Origin: Devosia crocina
GTDB lineage: Bacteria; Pseudomonadota; Alphaproteobacteria; Rhizobiales; Devosiaceae
Direction: 5' to 3'
DNA length: 64,000 nucleotides
Assembly (NCBI RefSeq): GCF_900116545.1
Contig: NZ_FPCK01000001.1
Location: 806,001-870,000, forward strand
Under the pieces are notes generated by a model that saw only the letters and a program-made list of their open reading frames with translations, made no database searches and was not told the origin of the DNA. Positions 9,161-17,830 of this stretch are shown here, piece after piece. Made by a program: the position numbers and the translations under genes. How positions within the stretch are numbered: the first letter of the stretch is position 1; each line of letters begins with the position of its first letter.

Positions 9161-10180
9161 TCAGAAAAGCGGGGCCGGGCCCGAACTTTCGCGCAGCACA
9201 AGCTCGACGGGCCATAGCTCATGCACATCGGCGGCCGGCTTGCCGCCCAGCACCTGCATCAATAATTCGGCCATGCGGGAGCCCGCCTGGCGAATAGAGG
9301 AGCGGGTGGTGGACATAGTGGGGTACATGTTGTCGGCGTTGAGATAGGGGAAGACGTCGTCGTGCGCGATCATGGAGACATCGACGCCCAGAGTCATGCC
9401 AGCCTGGCGAATGGCGCGGAAAACGCCGAGTGCGGTCATCATCGAGCCGGCAAGGAATGCGGTGGGCCGGGGCCGCAGTTCGAGCATGGATTGGGCCAGC
9501 CGGAAGGCGACTTCGTCGGTGAAGACGGAATTGCCGATAAGAGCGGGATCAAAAGGTACGCCGCGGGCAGAAAGCGCAGCCATATAGCCAAGCTCGCGAT
9601 GCTCGGCAAAGGTGCGGCCCTTGGCGCCATTAAGCAGGGCGATGCGGCGGTGACCGAGATCGAGCAGGTGGCTCGTAGCGCGCTCGACGGCACCGGTATT
9701 GTCGATATCGAGCCAGGCAAAGGGCCGGGCACTGTTGGTGCGGCCATGCAGCACGAAAGGGATGCGCAGGTCCATCAGCAATTCGGCCCGCTCGTCATGA
9801 AGCGAGGGGGAATGGAGGATCATGGCGTCAACGCGGCGGCTGGCGGCCAGACGACGATAGGCGGCCAGTTCCTCCTGCTGGCTGGCGACGGTCGTCACCA
9901 CGATGTCGATATCCTGCGTCGCCATGCGACCCCCCAGGCCCGACAGAAATTCGGACATGTGCGGACCAAGCTCGTCAGCACCCCGAAGGACGAGACCAAC
10001 GGCGCCTGCACGGCCGGTCGCCAGGCGCAGGGCGCTGGCATTGGGGCGATAGCCGAGTTCATCCGCCGCCTGTGCTACGCGCAGGCGCGTTGCTTCCTTG
10101 ACTTCAGGATAGCCGTTCAGCGCGCGGCTGACGGTGGTTTGTGACAAGCCGAGATGCTCGGCGAGTTCTTTCAGTTTCAT
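9161..10180 (-). CDS. thuR: LacI-family transcriptional regulator, probable ThuR
   Basis: 339 residues: an N-terminal LacI helix-turn-helix (MKLKELAEHLGLSQTTVSRALNG) with hinge helix, then a periplasmic-binding-protein-like sugar sensor domain (from about GAVGLVLRG). It is divergent from thuE, the arrangement known for thuR in Sinorhizobium, so control of trehalose/maltose uptake is likely. ATG 10180 is chosen because it begins exactly at the conserved DNA-binding domain; a GTG at 10210 is possible. LacI-type palindromes lie in the shared intergenic region. It could also influence the co-directional ABC operon downstream. Confidence 0.85.
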   Translation of the reverse strand: MKLKELAEHLGLSQTTVSRALNGYPEVKEATRLRVAQAADELGYRPNASALRLATGRAGAVGLVLRGADELGPHMSEFLSGLGGRMATQDIDIVVTTVASQQEELAAYRRLAASRRVDAMILHSPSLHDERAELLMDLRIPFVLHGRTNSARPFAWLDIDNTGAVERATSHLLDLGHRRIALLNGAKGRTFAEHRELGYMAALSARGVPFDPALIGNSVFTDEVAFRLAQSMLELRPRPTAFLAGSMMTALGVFRAIRQAGMTLGVDVSMIAHDDVFPYLNADNMYPTMSTTRSSIRQAGSRMAELLMQVLGGKPAADVHELWPVELVLRESSGPAPLF

Positions 10181-10316
10181 GCCGACTCGTGGCCCGGATG
10201 GCTGCAACACCCCTTCTATGGAGGGAATGGGGCCTATACCGGCCGCCGTCTCGTTTCGCCAACAGGGCAGGTGCGGACCATCGACCAGTGGCTTGCACCA
10301 ACTCCTCCAAAGCTTA

Positions 10317-10332
10317 TTGAAAGCGATTTCAA
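10317..10332. promoter_or_regulatory. Candidate LacI/ThuR operator (thuR side)
   Basis: TTGAAAGCGATTTCAA is a 16-bp palindrome with one mismatched pair around a central CG, the form bound by LacI-family proteins. It lies 137 bp upstream of the thuR start and shares the AAAGC core with the second site near thuE. Assignment to ThuR is inference. Confidence 0.5.
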
Positions 10333-10351
10333 TTTTCGATGCAAGAGGGCT

Positions 10352-10426
10352 TCAAAGCACGGCAAAGTTTGAGGTGCGTACATCAGGGTTAGCTGAGCAT
10401 TCTGCTGCTTCGACGTACGAGCTCAT
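10352..10426 (-). CDS. 24-codon ORF with consensus ribosome-binding site
   Basis: Short ORF on the thuR strand encoding 24 residues (MSSYVEAAEC...NFAVL). It is preceded by AGGAGG at 10434-10439 with 7 bases before the ATG, the best Shine-Dalgarno in this part of the window. It ends just before the thuR-side operator. I do not recognise the peptide. It may be a leader peptide of thuR, a small free-standing gene, or the decayed start of a lost gene. No Trp/His-type attenuation codons are obvious. Confidence 0.4.
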   Translation of the reverse strand: MSSYVEAAECSANPDVRTSNFAVL

Positions 10427-10535
10427 GATTTAACCTCCTGAAACTGCCCAACTAAATTTTGGTTCCGGCAAAAATGGTGAAAATCGGGCAATAGCGCTGC
10501 TTGACAGTTTTTCGCCGCTCTGTTTCCTTTTCTGC

Positions 10536-10547
10536 CAAAGCGCTTTG
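10536..10547. promoter_or_regulatory. Candidate LacI/ThuR operator (thuE side)
   Basis: CAAAGCGCTTTG is a perfect 12-bp palindrome with the central CG dinucleotide typical of LacI-family operators. It sits about 120 bp before the thuE start and about 30 bp after a TTGACA hexamer, close to where a transcription start would fall. Confidence 0.55.
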
Positions 10548-10668
10548 AAATTCGGCGGCATGGATCGCCAATGCAGCGTTTTGAGGGAGGCCTTGCGGGC
10601 TGGGCGCTTTGTCGCTCCGGTGCGTCTTCATGCCTTCCTGATCATGGGTTCCATCGGGAGGATTTCCA

Positions 10669-11928
10669 ATGACACTGAACAAGATGCTCGTCGCGATGAT
10701 GGCGAGCGTAACCCTGGTCGCCGGCGCTGCTCAGGCAGCCGAGCTGTCGATCGTTTCGGGCGATACTGGTACGGGCCTGCAGTTCCTGCAGTCCGAGCTC
10801 GATATCTTCCAGGAAGAGACCGGACACGTCGTCACCATCGTGCCGATGCCGTCGTCCACCAGTGACCAGTTCGGCCAGTATCGCTTGTGGCTGGCGGCCG
10901 GGAATGCCGATATCGACGTCTACCAGACCGACGTGATCTGGGCGCCGCAGCTGGCCGACCAATTCGTCGATCTCAAGGAAGCCTTCGCCGAAGTGGCGGA
11001 CCAGCACTTCCCATCGGTGATCGAGTCCCAGACCGTGGGCGACAAGCTCGTGGCCGTGCCGGCCTTCACCGATGCGCCGGCGCTCTACTACCGCAAGGAC
11101 CTGCTGGAAAAGCACGGCAAGGAAGTTCCCACAACCTGGACCGAGCTGCGCCAGACCGCGCAGGAAATCATGGAAGCCGAGCGCGCCGAGGGCAATACCG
11201 AGATCTGGGGCTATGTGTTCCAGGGCAATGCCTATGAAGGCCTGACCTGCAACGCCCTGGAATGGGTCAATTCCTTTGGCGGCGGCCAGATCATCGAAGC
11301 CGATGGCACGATCTCGATCAACAATGAGCAGGCCGTTGCTGCGCTGGAAGAAGCTGCCAGCTGGGTCGGCACGATCGCTCCGCAGGGTGTGCTGGCCTAT
11401 GGCGAAGAAGAAGCGCGCGGCGTGTGGCAGCTCGGCAATGCCGTGTTCATGCGCAACTGGCCCTATGCCTATGCGCTGAGCAATGGCGACGATGCTGCCG
11501 TCAAGGGCAATTTCGACGTTGCTCCGCTGCCGGCCGGTGAAGGCGAAGGCGCCAAGTCTTCGGCAACGCTCGGCGGCTGGAACTTTGCCGTGTCGCAATA
11601 TTCGCAGAACCAGGAAGCGGCCATCGAACTCGCGCTCTTCCTCAGCTCAGCTGAATCGCAGAAGCGCCGCGCCATCGAGCAGGCCAACCTGCCTACCGTG
11701 CAGTCGCTCTACCAGGACGAAGAAGTGCTCGCCGCTTCCCCGTTCATGGCCGCGTGGGAAGAGATTTTCCAGAATGCGGTGCCGCGTCCTTCTGCCCCGA
11801 CGCAGGAGAACTACAACGAGGTTTCCTCGCTGTTCTGGAGCGCCGTGCATAACACGCTTTCGGGCAATGGCTCGGCTGCAGAAAACCTGGAAGTGCTCGA
11901 GATCGATCTCGACGACCTGCTGCAGTAA
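10669..11928 (+). CDS. thuE: Trehalose/maltose-binding protein of the Thu ABC importer
   Basis: Periplasmic sugar-binding protein of 419 residues, signal peptide MTLNKMLVAMMASVTLVAGAAQA and mature start AELSIVSGDTG. It is a family-1 binding protein; DVYQTDVIWAPQLADQF and the later WVNSFGGGQIIEADG segment fit the maltose/trehalose group. The ribosome-binding site is GGGAGGA with 6 bases to the ATG. Assignment as ThuE rests mainly on the complete operon order (binding protein, two permeases, ATPase, ThuA, ThuB) next to a divergent LacI gene, known in Sinorhizobium for trehalose, maltose and sucrose uptake. Confidence 0.88.
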   Translation: MTLNKMLVAMMASVTLVAGAAQAAELSIVSGDTGTGLQFLQSELDIFQEETGHVVTIVPMPSSTSDQFGQYRLWLAAGNADIDVYQTDVIWAPQLADQFVDLKEAFAEVADQHFPSVIESQTVGDKLVAVPAFTDAPALYYRKDLLEKHGKEVPTTWTELRQTAQEIMEAERAEGNTEIWGYVFQGNAYEGLTCNALEWVNSFGGGQIIEADGTISINNEQAVAALEEAASWVGTIAPQGVLAYGEEEARGVWQLGNAVFMRNWPYAYALSNGDDAAVKGNFDVAPLPAGEGEGAKSSATLGGWNFAVSQYSQNQEAAIELALFLSSAESQKRRAIEQANLPTVQSLYQDEEVLAASPFMAAWEEIFQNAVPRPSAPTQENYNEVSSLFWSAVHNTLSGNGSAAENLEVLEIDLDDLLQ

Positions 11929-11940
11929 GCACCACATCGC

Positions 11941-11970
11941 GATGCGGGCCCCAAGGGCCCGCATCTTTTG
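11941..11970 (+). terminator. Stem-loop/attenuator between thuE and thuF
   Basis: GATGCGGGCCC and GGGCCCGCATC form a perfect 11-bp stem with a 3-base loop, followed by TTTTGCTTT. It could partially terminate transcription, giving more binding protein than permease. Confidence 0.7.
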
Positions 11971-11989
11971 CTTTGAAGGGGGGTAGCGC

Positions 11990-12969
11990 ATGACAAGCGA
12001 AGCGATCGGTGCGCCAACAGCCGCAGCGCAGCCGCGGCAAAAATCGGAACTGATGCAGCAGCGCGTGCGCGCGGCGCGATTGTTTCTCCTGCCGATGATG
12101 ATCGCGCTGGCGGTGGTGGCCGGGTGGCCGCTGGCCCGTTCGATCTATTTCTCCTTCACCGATGCCACGCTCAACGACCTTTACGGCGCCGAGTGGATCG
12201 GCTTCGGCAATTACCTGCAGATCCGCGTGCTCGAAAGCGGGCGCACGATCTATCGCGGCGTGCTGGCGGATCCGGCCTGGTGGAACGCGGTGTGGAACAC
12301 GGTGCGGTTTGCCTTTTGGTCGGTGCTCTGGGAAACGATCCTGGGCATGATCGTGGCACTGGTGCTGAACGCGGAATTCAAGGGCCGCGGCATCGTGCGC
12401 GCTGCCATTCTCATTCCCTGGGCCATTCCCACCATCGTTTCGGCCCGCATGTGGAGCTGGATGCTGAACGACCAGTTCGGCATTCTCAACGATCTCGGCA
12501 TGCGCCTTGGGCTGCTCAACGCGCCCGTGGCCTGGACGGCTTCGCCCGACACCGCGATGCTCGCCGTGCTGGTGGTCGATATCTGGAAAACGACGCCGTT
12601 CATGGCGCTGCTGATCCTGGCGGGGCTGCAGATGATCCCCAAGGATATCTATGAAGCGGCCGAGATCGACGGGGTGCATCCGGTCAAGCAATTCTTCCGT
12701 ATCACGCTGCCGCTGGTGCGGCCGGCGCTGATGGTGGCGATCATCTTCCGCGTGCTCGATGCCCTGCGCATCTTCGACCTGATCTATGTGCTGACGCCCA
12801 ATTCGGCCGCGACCAAGACGATGTCGGTGATCAGCCAGGAGAATCTCTTCCAGTTCAACAATTTCGCCGAAGGGTCGGCGCAGTCGACGCTGCTGTTCCT
12901 TTTGATCGCGATCTTCACCATCCTCTATATCTGGCTGGGCAAGGTCAATTTCGATGGGGGAGACCGCTG

Positions 12970-12970
<1 letters not shown>
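11990..12970 (+). CDS. thuF: Trehalose/maltose ABC importer permease ThuF
   Basis: 326-residue MalF-type permease. A polar N-terminal stretch of about 30 residues precedes six transmembrane segments, and the EAA loop reads EAAEIDGVHPVKQFFRITLP. It pairs with ThuG to form the channel. Its TGA overlaps the thuG ATG by one base (TGATG), showing tight coupling. Confidence 0.88.
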
Positions 12971-13815
<845 letters not shown>

Positions 13816-13954
13816 ACCGATGCGTAATCATCCGAAGATGGCCTGCAAAACACAATCCGCTGCGTTTCCGGTCCTTGTGGGCTCAGGTCCGGTTCTCGCG
13901 AGTGGCAATTCCCGTCTCATCCTGACTGTCCCGGCGGTCTGAAGGAGTTTTCAA

Positions 13955-14959
13955 ATGGCAGCAATCGAACTTCGCAACGTCAAGAAATCCTTCGGCGTCG
14001 TCAATGTGATCAAAGGCGTCGATCTCGAGGTCAAGAAGGGTGAGTTCATGGTGTTTGTCGGGCCTTCGGGCTGCGGCAAATCCACCCTTTTGCGCCTGAT
14101 CTCGGGTCTCGAAGACATCACCTCGGGCGAGATGCTGTTCGACGGCAAGGTGGTCAATGCGCTGACCCCATCCAAACGCGGCATTGCCATGGTGTTCCAG
14201 TCCTATGCGCTTTATCCGCATATGACGGTCTATGAAAACATGGCATTCGGGCTCAAGCTCGAAAAGGGCCACTCCAAGGAGGCGATCCGCCAGCGCGTCG
14301 AAAAGGCGGCGGACATGCTCCAGATCCGGCAATATCTCGACCGTCTGCCCAAGCAGCTTTCGGGCGGGCAGCGCCAGCGCGTCGCCATCGGCCGCGCGAT
14401 CACAAGGGATCCCAAGGTTTTCCTGTTTGACGAACCCCTGTCGAACCTGGACGCCGCCCTGCGCGTTGCGACCCGTATCGAGATCGCCAAGCTGCACGAG
14501 GAGATGAACGACGTCACCATGATCTATGTGACGCATGACCAGGTCGAGGCCATGACGCTGGCCGACCGGATCTGCGTTCTGCGCGATGGGCTGGTCGAAC
14601 AGGTCGGCACGCCCATGGAACTCTACGAGCGGCCGGACAGCATTTTCGTTGCCGGCTTCATCGGCAGCCCGAAGATGAACTTCGTTGCCGGCGAGAAGGC
14701 AAGCGCCTTCAGCTGTTCGACGGTGGGCATACGCGGCGAGCACATGGACATCAAGCCCGACGGCATCTGGGAGGGCAAGGTGATTCACACCGAAAACCTC
14801 GGTGCCGACTCCTATGTCTATCTCGACATGGGGCAGGAAGAGCCGGTGGTGGTGCGTCACGATGGCACGACCAATTATCAAAGCGGTTCTCTGGTGCGGG
14901 TTTCGCCGCAGGAAGACCGCATTCATCGGTTCAACGAGGCGGGCAAACCGATCCGCTGA
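13955..14959 (+). CDS. thuK: Trehalose/maltose ABC importer ATPase ThuK
   Basis: MalK/UgpC-type ATPase of 334 residues: Walker A GPSGCGKST, signature LSGGQRQRVAIGRAI, Walker B VFLFDEPLSNLD, switch histidine in VTHDQVEAMT, then a C-terminal OB/TOBE regulatory region shorter than in enteric MalK. AAGGAG at 13942-13947 lies 7 bases before the ATG. It energises uptake through ThuFG. Confidence 0.9.
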   Translation: MAAIELRNVKKSFGVVNVIKGVDLEVKKGEFMVFVGPSGCGKSTLLRLISGLEDITSGEMLFDGKVVNALTPSKRGIAMVFQSYALYPHMTVYENMAFGLKLEKGHSKEAIRQRVEKAADMLQIRQYLDRLPKQLSGGQRQRVAIGRAITRDPKVFLFDEPLSNLDAALRVATRIEIAKLHEEMNDVTMIYVTHDQVEAMTLADRICVLRDGLVEQVGTPMELYERPDSIFVAGFIGSPKMNFVAGEKASAFSCSTVGIRGEHMDIKPDGIWEGKVIHTENLGADSYVYLDMGQEEPVVVRHDGTTNYQSGSLVRVSPQEDRIHRFNEAGKPIR

Positions 14960-15007
14960 CAAAATCGGGTGGCGGCCAAAGCATCGTCACCTTTGGGATT
15001 CACAGTT

Positions 15008-15072
15008 TCATTCCCGCGGGGCGGGGATCTTCCCTCGAGCAAAGGGTCGGTCCACCGCTTGCGCGGGAATGA
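15008..15072. repeat. Inverted repeat between thuK and thuA
   Basis: TCATTCCCGCG and CGCGGGAATGA form a perfect 11-bp inverted repeat separated by 43 bases, within a 173-bp spacer. This CATTCCCGCG...CGCGGGAATG form is a common dispersed intergenic repeat in proteobacteria. It would make a hairpin inside the thu message. Confidence 0.55.
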
Positions 15073-15132
15073 CACGGATAAAACCGGATGACGAGCGCCT
15101 CCCCGCATCGCCATCAAGCTAGGAGACTATTC

Positions 15133-15921
15133 ATGGCTATCCGTACCCTCGTCTGGGGCGAGAACGTCCACGAGCAGAAGAACAAGGTCGTTGCGGACAA
15201 CTATCCCAATGGCATGCACAACCAGATTGCCAAGCTCTTGAGCCAAGACAGCAATCTCGAAATCAAGACGACGACGCTGCAGGAGCCCGAGCATGGGCTG
15301 ACCGATGCGGTGCTGGCCGAGACGGACGTGCTTCTCTGGTGGGGCCATGCCGCCCACGACAAGGTGGACGACGCCGTGGTCAAGCGCGTCATGGAACATG
15401 TCTGGCAGGGCATGGGCCTGATCGTGCTCCATTCGGGACACCATTCCAAGGTCTTCAAGGGTCTGATGGGCGCGCCGGCGAACCTGCATTGGCGTGAAGC
15501 GGGCGAACGTGAGCGCCTTTGGGTCGTTAACCCGGGGCATCCAATCGCCAAGGGCCTGCCAGCCTATTTCGAACTCGAATACGAAGAAATGTATGGCGAG
15601 CCCTTCACCGTGCCCGAACCACTCGAAACGGTGTTCGTTTCCTGGTTCCAGGGCGGCGAAGTGTTCCGCTCGGGGCTGACCTATCGGCGCGGCGCCGGCA
15701 ATATCTTCTACTTCCGTCCCGGCCACGAAACCTACCCCACCTATCACGACGAGAACGTGGGCAAGGTGCTGCGCAATGCCGTGAACTGGGCCTATGACGG
15801 CACGCGTCATGCGCATCTGATGAAGGCCCCGAACACCCCCGTCAGCGAAGCGATCGAAAAGATCGAGGAGCGGGGCGCCAAGTTGAGCGCTGCCGATCAC
15901 GCAGGCGAAGTGAAGAAGTAA
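15133..15921 (+). CDS. thuA: Trehalose utilisation protein ThuA
   Basis: 262-residue ThuA-family protein with a class-I glutamine-amidotransferase-like fold. In Sinorhizobium, ThuA works with ThuB to turn trehalose and related disaccharides into 3-keto derivatives. Typical segments are [10 protein letters not shown] near the start, [12 protein letters not shown], and [22 protein letters not shown] 15133 is chosen over an earlier in-frame start because AGGAG lies 7 bases upstream and the conserved sequence begins here. Cytoplasmic; no signal peptide. Confidence 0.92.
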   Translation: MAIRTLVWGENVHEQKNKVVADNYPNGMHNQIAKLLSQDSNLEIKTTTLQEPEHGLTDAVLAETDVLLWWGHAAHDKVDDAVVKRVMEHVWQGMGLIVLHSGHHSKVFKGLMGAPANLHWREAGERERLWVVNPGHPIAKGLPAYFELEYEEMYGEPFTVPEPLETVFVSWFQGGEVFRSGLTYRRGAGNIFYFRPGHETYPTYHDENVGKVLRNAVNWAYDGTRHAHLMKAPNTPVSEAIEKIEERGAKLSAADHAGEVKK

Positions 15922-15936
15922 GATACTCTCCCGCAC

Positions 15937-16026
15937 CGCCCCTTGGTTCTTGCTCGGTGCGAGGCCAAGGGGCGTGGTGCCAGCGACGTGGCACGACCCC
16001 ATCCTTCGACAGGCTCAGGACGAGGT
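15937..16026. repeat. Repeat cluster between thuA and thuB
   Basis: Three elements fill most of the 164-bp spacer. CGCCCCTTGG (15937-15946) and CCAAGGGGCG (15965-15974) are a perfect 10-bp inverted repeat. GTGCCA/TGGCAC (15978-15995) is a second hairpin. At about 16004-16026 lies TTCGACAGGCTCAGGACGAG, which I recognise as a widespread dispersed intergenic repeat of high-GC proteobacteria. Confidence 0.6.
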
Positions 16027-16085
16027 CTACTGCAGGAGCGAGCCTCAGTTCGAATGGTCCGCAGGGACAGTTCAAGGAATAAAAT

Positions 16086-17129
16086 ATGCGTATCCTCATA
16101 CTGGGTACCGGCGGCATGGCCAATACGCATGCCAAGAATTTCGCCGAGATCGAAGGCGTGGAGCTGGTCGGGGGCGTCGATGTCGATCCGGCGCGCGTCG
16201 AGGCGTTCAACAGCACGCATGGGATTCAACGAGGCTTCGGCTCGCTCGATGCCGCCCTTGCCTGGGGCGAGTTCGATGCGATCGCAAATGTGACGCCCGA
16301 CAGCATCCACCATCCCACCACCATGGCGGCGCTGAATGCGGGCAAGCACGTGTTCTGCGAAAAGCCGCTGGCGACCGACCATACCAAGGCCATGGAGATG
16401 ACCGAGACCGCCGAGCGGCTCGGCCTCGTCAACATGGTGAACCTGACTTATCGCAACGTGGCGCAGCTGCAGAAGGCGCGTGACATCGTGCAGTCGGGCC
16501 AGATCGGCAAGGTCAAGCATTTCGAAGCCAGCTATCTCCAGAGCTGGCTGGTGTCCAAGGCCTGGGGCGACTGGCGCACCGAAAGCCAGTGGCTGTGGCG
16601 CCTGAGCAAGAAGCACGGCTCCAATGGAGTGCTCGGCGATATCGGCGTGCATATCCTCGATTTTGCCGCCTATGGCGCGGGGAGCGATTTTTCGAAGGTG
16701 TTCTGCCGGCTGGAAACCTTCGATAAGGCGGAAGGCAACAAGATCGGCGAATATGACCTCGACGCCAATGACAGCTTCGCCATGACGGCGCAGCTGGAAA
16801 ACGGCGCGCTGGGCGTGATCCACGCGACGCGCTGGGCGACCGGCCATTTCAACGAGCTGCGCCTGCGCGTTTACGGCGATCATGGATCGGTGGAAGTGCA
16901 GCACCGGCATGACTGGTCCAAGCTCTTCACCTGTCTTGGCGATGACATTGAAACCGGCGTGTGGACCGAGGTCGCAGTGGATCCAGTGCCGACAAATTAC
17001 ATGCGCTTCGTCGAAGCGGTGCGGACAGGGCGCAATCTGGAGCCGAGCTTCCGCCACGCGACCAATATCCAGAAGGTGCTCGACATTGCGACCGTGACCG
17101 ATCGCGACAAGTACGAGCATAAAGTGTGA
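16086..17129 (+). CDS. thuB: Trehalose utilisation dehydrogenase ThuB
   Basis: 347-residue Gfo/Idh/MocA-family oxidoreductase. An N-terminal Rossmann domain (MRILILGTGGMANTHAKNF) binds NAD(P), the conserved EKPLATD motif holds the Lys of the nicotinamide/active site at about residue 94, and the C-terminal alpha/beta domain carries GDIGVHILDFAAYG. In Sinorhizobium, ThuB with ThuA oxidises trehalose/maltose to 3-keto-disaccharides. Last gene of the operon, followed by a strong terminator. Confidence 0.9.
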   Translation: MRILILGTGGMANTHAKNFAEIEGVELVGGVDVDPARVEAFNSTHGIQRGFGSLDAALAWGEFDAIANVTPDSIHHPTTMAALNAGKHVFCEKPLATDHTKAMEMTETAERLGLVNMVNLTYRNVAQLQKARDIVQSGQIGKVKHFEASYLQSWLVSKAWGDWRTESQWLWRLSKKHGSNGVLGDIGVHILDFAAYGAGSDFSKVFCRLETFDKAEGNKIGEYDLDANDSFAMTAQLENGALGVIHATRWATGHFNELRLRVYGDHGSVEVQHRHDWSKLFTCLGDDIETGVWTEVAVDPVPTNYMRFVEAVRTGRNLEPSFRHATNIQKVLDIATVTDRDKYEHKV

Positions 17130-17132
17130 TCC

Positions 17133-17160
17133 AAGGCCCGCTTCGGCGGGCCTTTTTCTT
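17133..17160. terminator. Rho-independent terminator after thuB
   Basis: AAGGCCCGC-TTCG-GCGGGCCTT is a perfect 9-bp stem with a stable TTCG tetraloop, followed by TTTCTT. It lies between convergent genes and its end touches the stop codon of the DUF2277 gene, so it may serve both strands. Confidence 0.9.
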
Positions 17161-17425
17161 AGCCGAAGCGTTCGCGCGAGCGCTCGCGGGCTTTTGCCGC
17201 GACAGCGTCGCGGTCGCGCGGCGGGGCCTTGGTATCGAGCGTCGTCAGCAGCTTGCGCACGGCGCGTTCGATCTCCTCGACTGCGTCGTAGAAGGCGCTT
17301 TCATTGGCCTGGGACGGCTTGTTGAAGCCCGAAATCTTGCGGACGAATTGCAGGGCTGCATCGTGCATTTCGTTTTTGCTAGCAGGCGGCTCAAAATTGA
17401 ACAGGGGCTTGATGTTCCGGCACAT
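17159..17425 (-). CDS. DUF2277 family protein
   Basis: 88-residue protein with the hallmark start MCRNIKPLFNFEPPAS and the core ALQFVRKISGF. The family is small, cytoplasmic and of unknown function. GAGGAG lies 8 bases before the ATG. It is monocistronic, between terminators and a divergent membrane-protein gene. Confidence 0.85.
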   Translation of the reverse strand: MCRNIKPLFNFEPPASKNEMHDAALQFVRKISGFNKPSQANESAFYDAVEEIERAVRKLLTTLDTKAPPRDRDAVAAKARERSRERFG

Positions 17426-17535
17426 GAGCGTTTCTCCTCGGCCGATCGCGGCGATGTCGGACCCGCAAAGCCAGGGTCATGCAACCCCCGGGCGGGCCTC
17501 GGACTTATTGAGTCCGGTAAACCTTGGAGCGTCAA

Positions 17536-17790
17536 ATGGGTATTTTGTGGGCCATCATCATCGGCTTTTTCGCCGGTCTTATCGCCAAATGGGTCACGCC
17601 GGGCGACAACAAGCCGTCGGGCTTCATCCTAACCACCATATTGGGCATCGTCGGCTCGGTGCTGGCGACCTGGCTGGGCCAGCAGATCGGCTGGTATGGG
17701 CCGGGCGACGGCGCCGGCTTCATCGCCTCGATCGTTGGAGCGGTGATCATCCTCTTGATCTGGGGTCAGCTCGCTCGGCGGCGGGCTTGA
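17536..17790 (+). CDS. GlsB/YeaQ/YmgE family stress membrane protein
   Basis: 84 residues with three hydrophobic segments and the family pattern GILWAIIIGFFAGLIAKWVTPGD, then GFILTTILGIVGSVLATWLGQQ. Members are small inner-membrane proteins often induced by general stress; the molecular role is unknown. ATG 17536 gives the normal length; an in-frame TTG four codons earlier is less likely. Confidence 0.9.
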   Translation: MGILWAIIIGFFAGLIAKWVTPGDNKPSGFILTTILGIVGSVLATWLGQQIGWYGPGDGAGFIASIVGAVIILLIWGQLARRRA

Positions 17791-17793
17791 AAA

Positions 17794-17828
17794 AGGGCGC
17801 CCCGCGGGGCGCCCTCCTCGTTTTGCAG
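17794..17828. terminator. Bidirectional terminator between convergent genes
   Basis: AGGGCGCCCC/GGGGCGCCCT is a perfect 10-bp stem with a 2-base loop, flanked by A-rich sequence on the left and TCGTTTTG on the right, so U-tracts exist on both strands. It serves the GlsB-like gene (+) and the 5'-nucleotidase gene (-). Confidence 0.85.
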
Positions 17829-17830
17829 CC

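Larger units (their letters stand above)
10181..10668. promoter_or_regulatory. thuR-thuE divergent intergenic region
   Basis: 488 bp between two divergent genes. It contains two LacI-like palindromes (10317-10332 and 10536-10547), a 24-codon ORF on the minus strand with a consensus ribosome-binding site, a TTGACA hexamer at 10501-10506 that could be a -35 box for thuE (its -10 box is not convincing), and the thuE ribosome-binding site GGGAGGA at 10656-10662. Confidence 0.7.
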
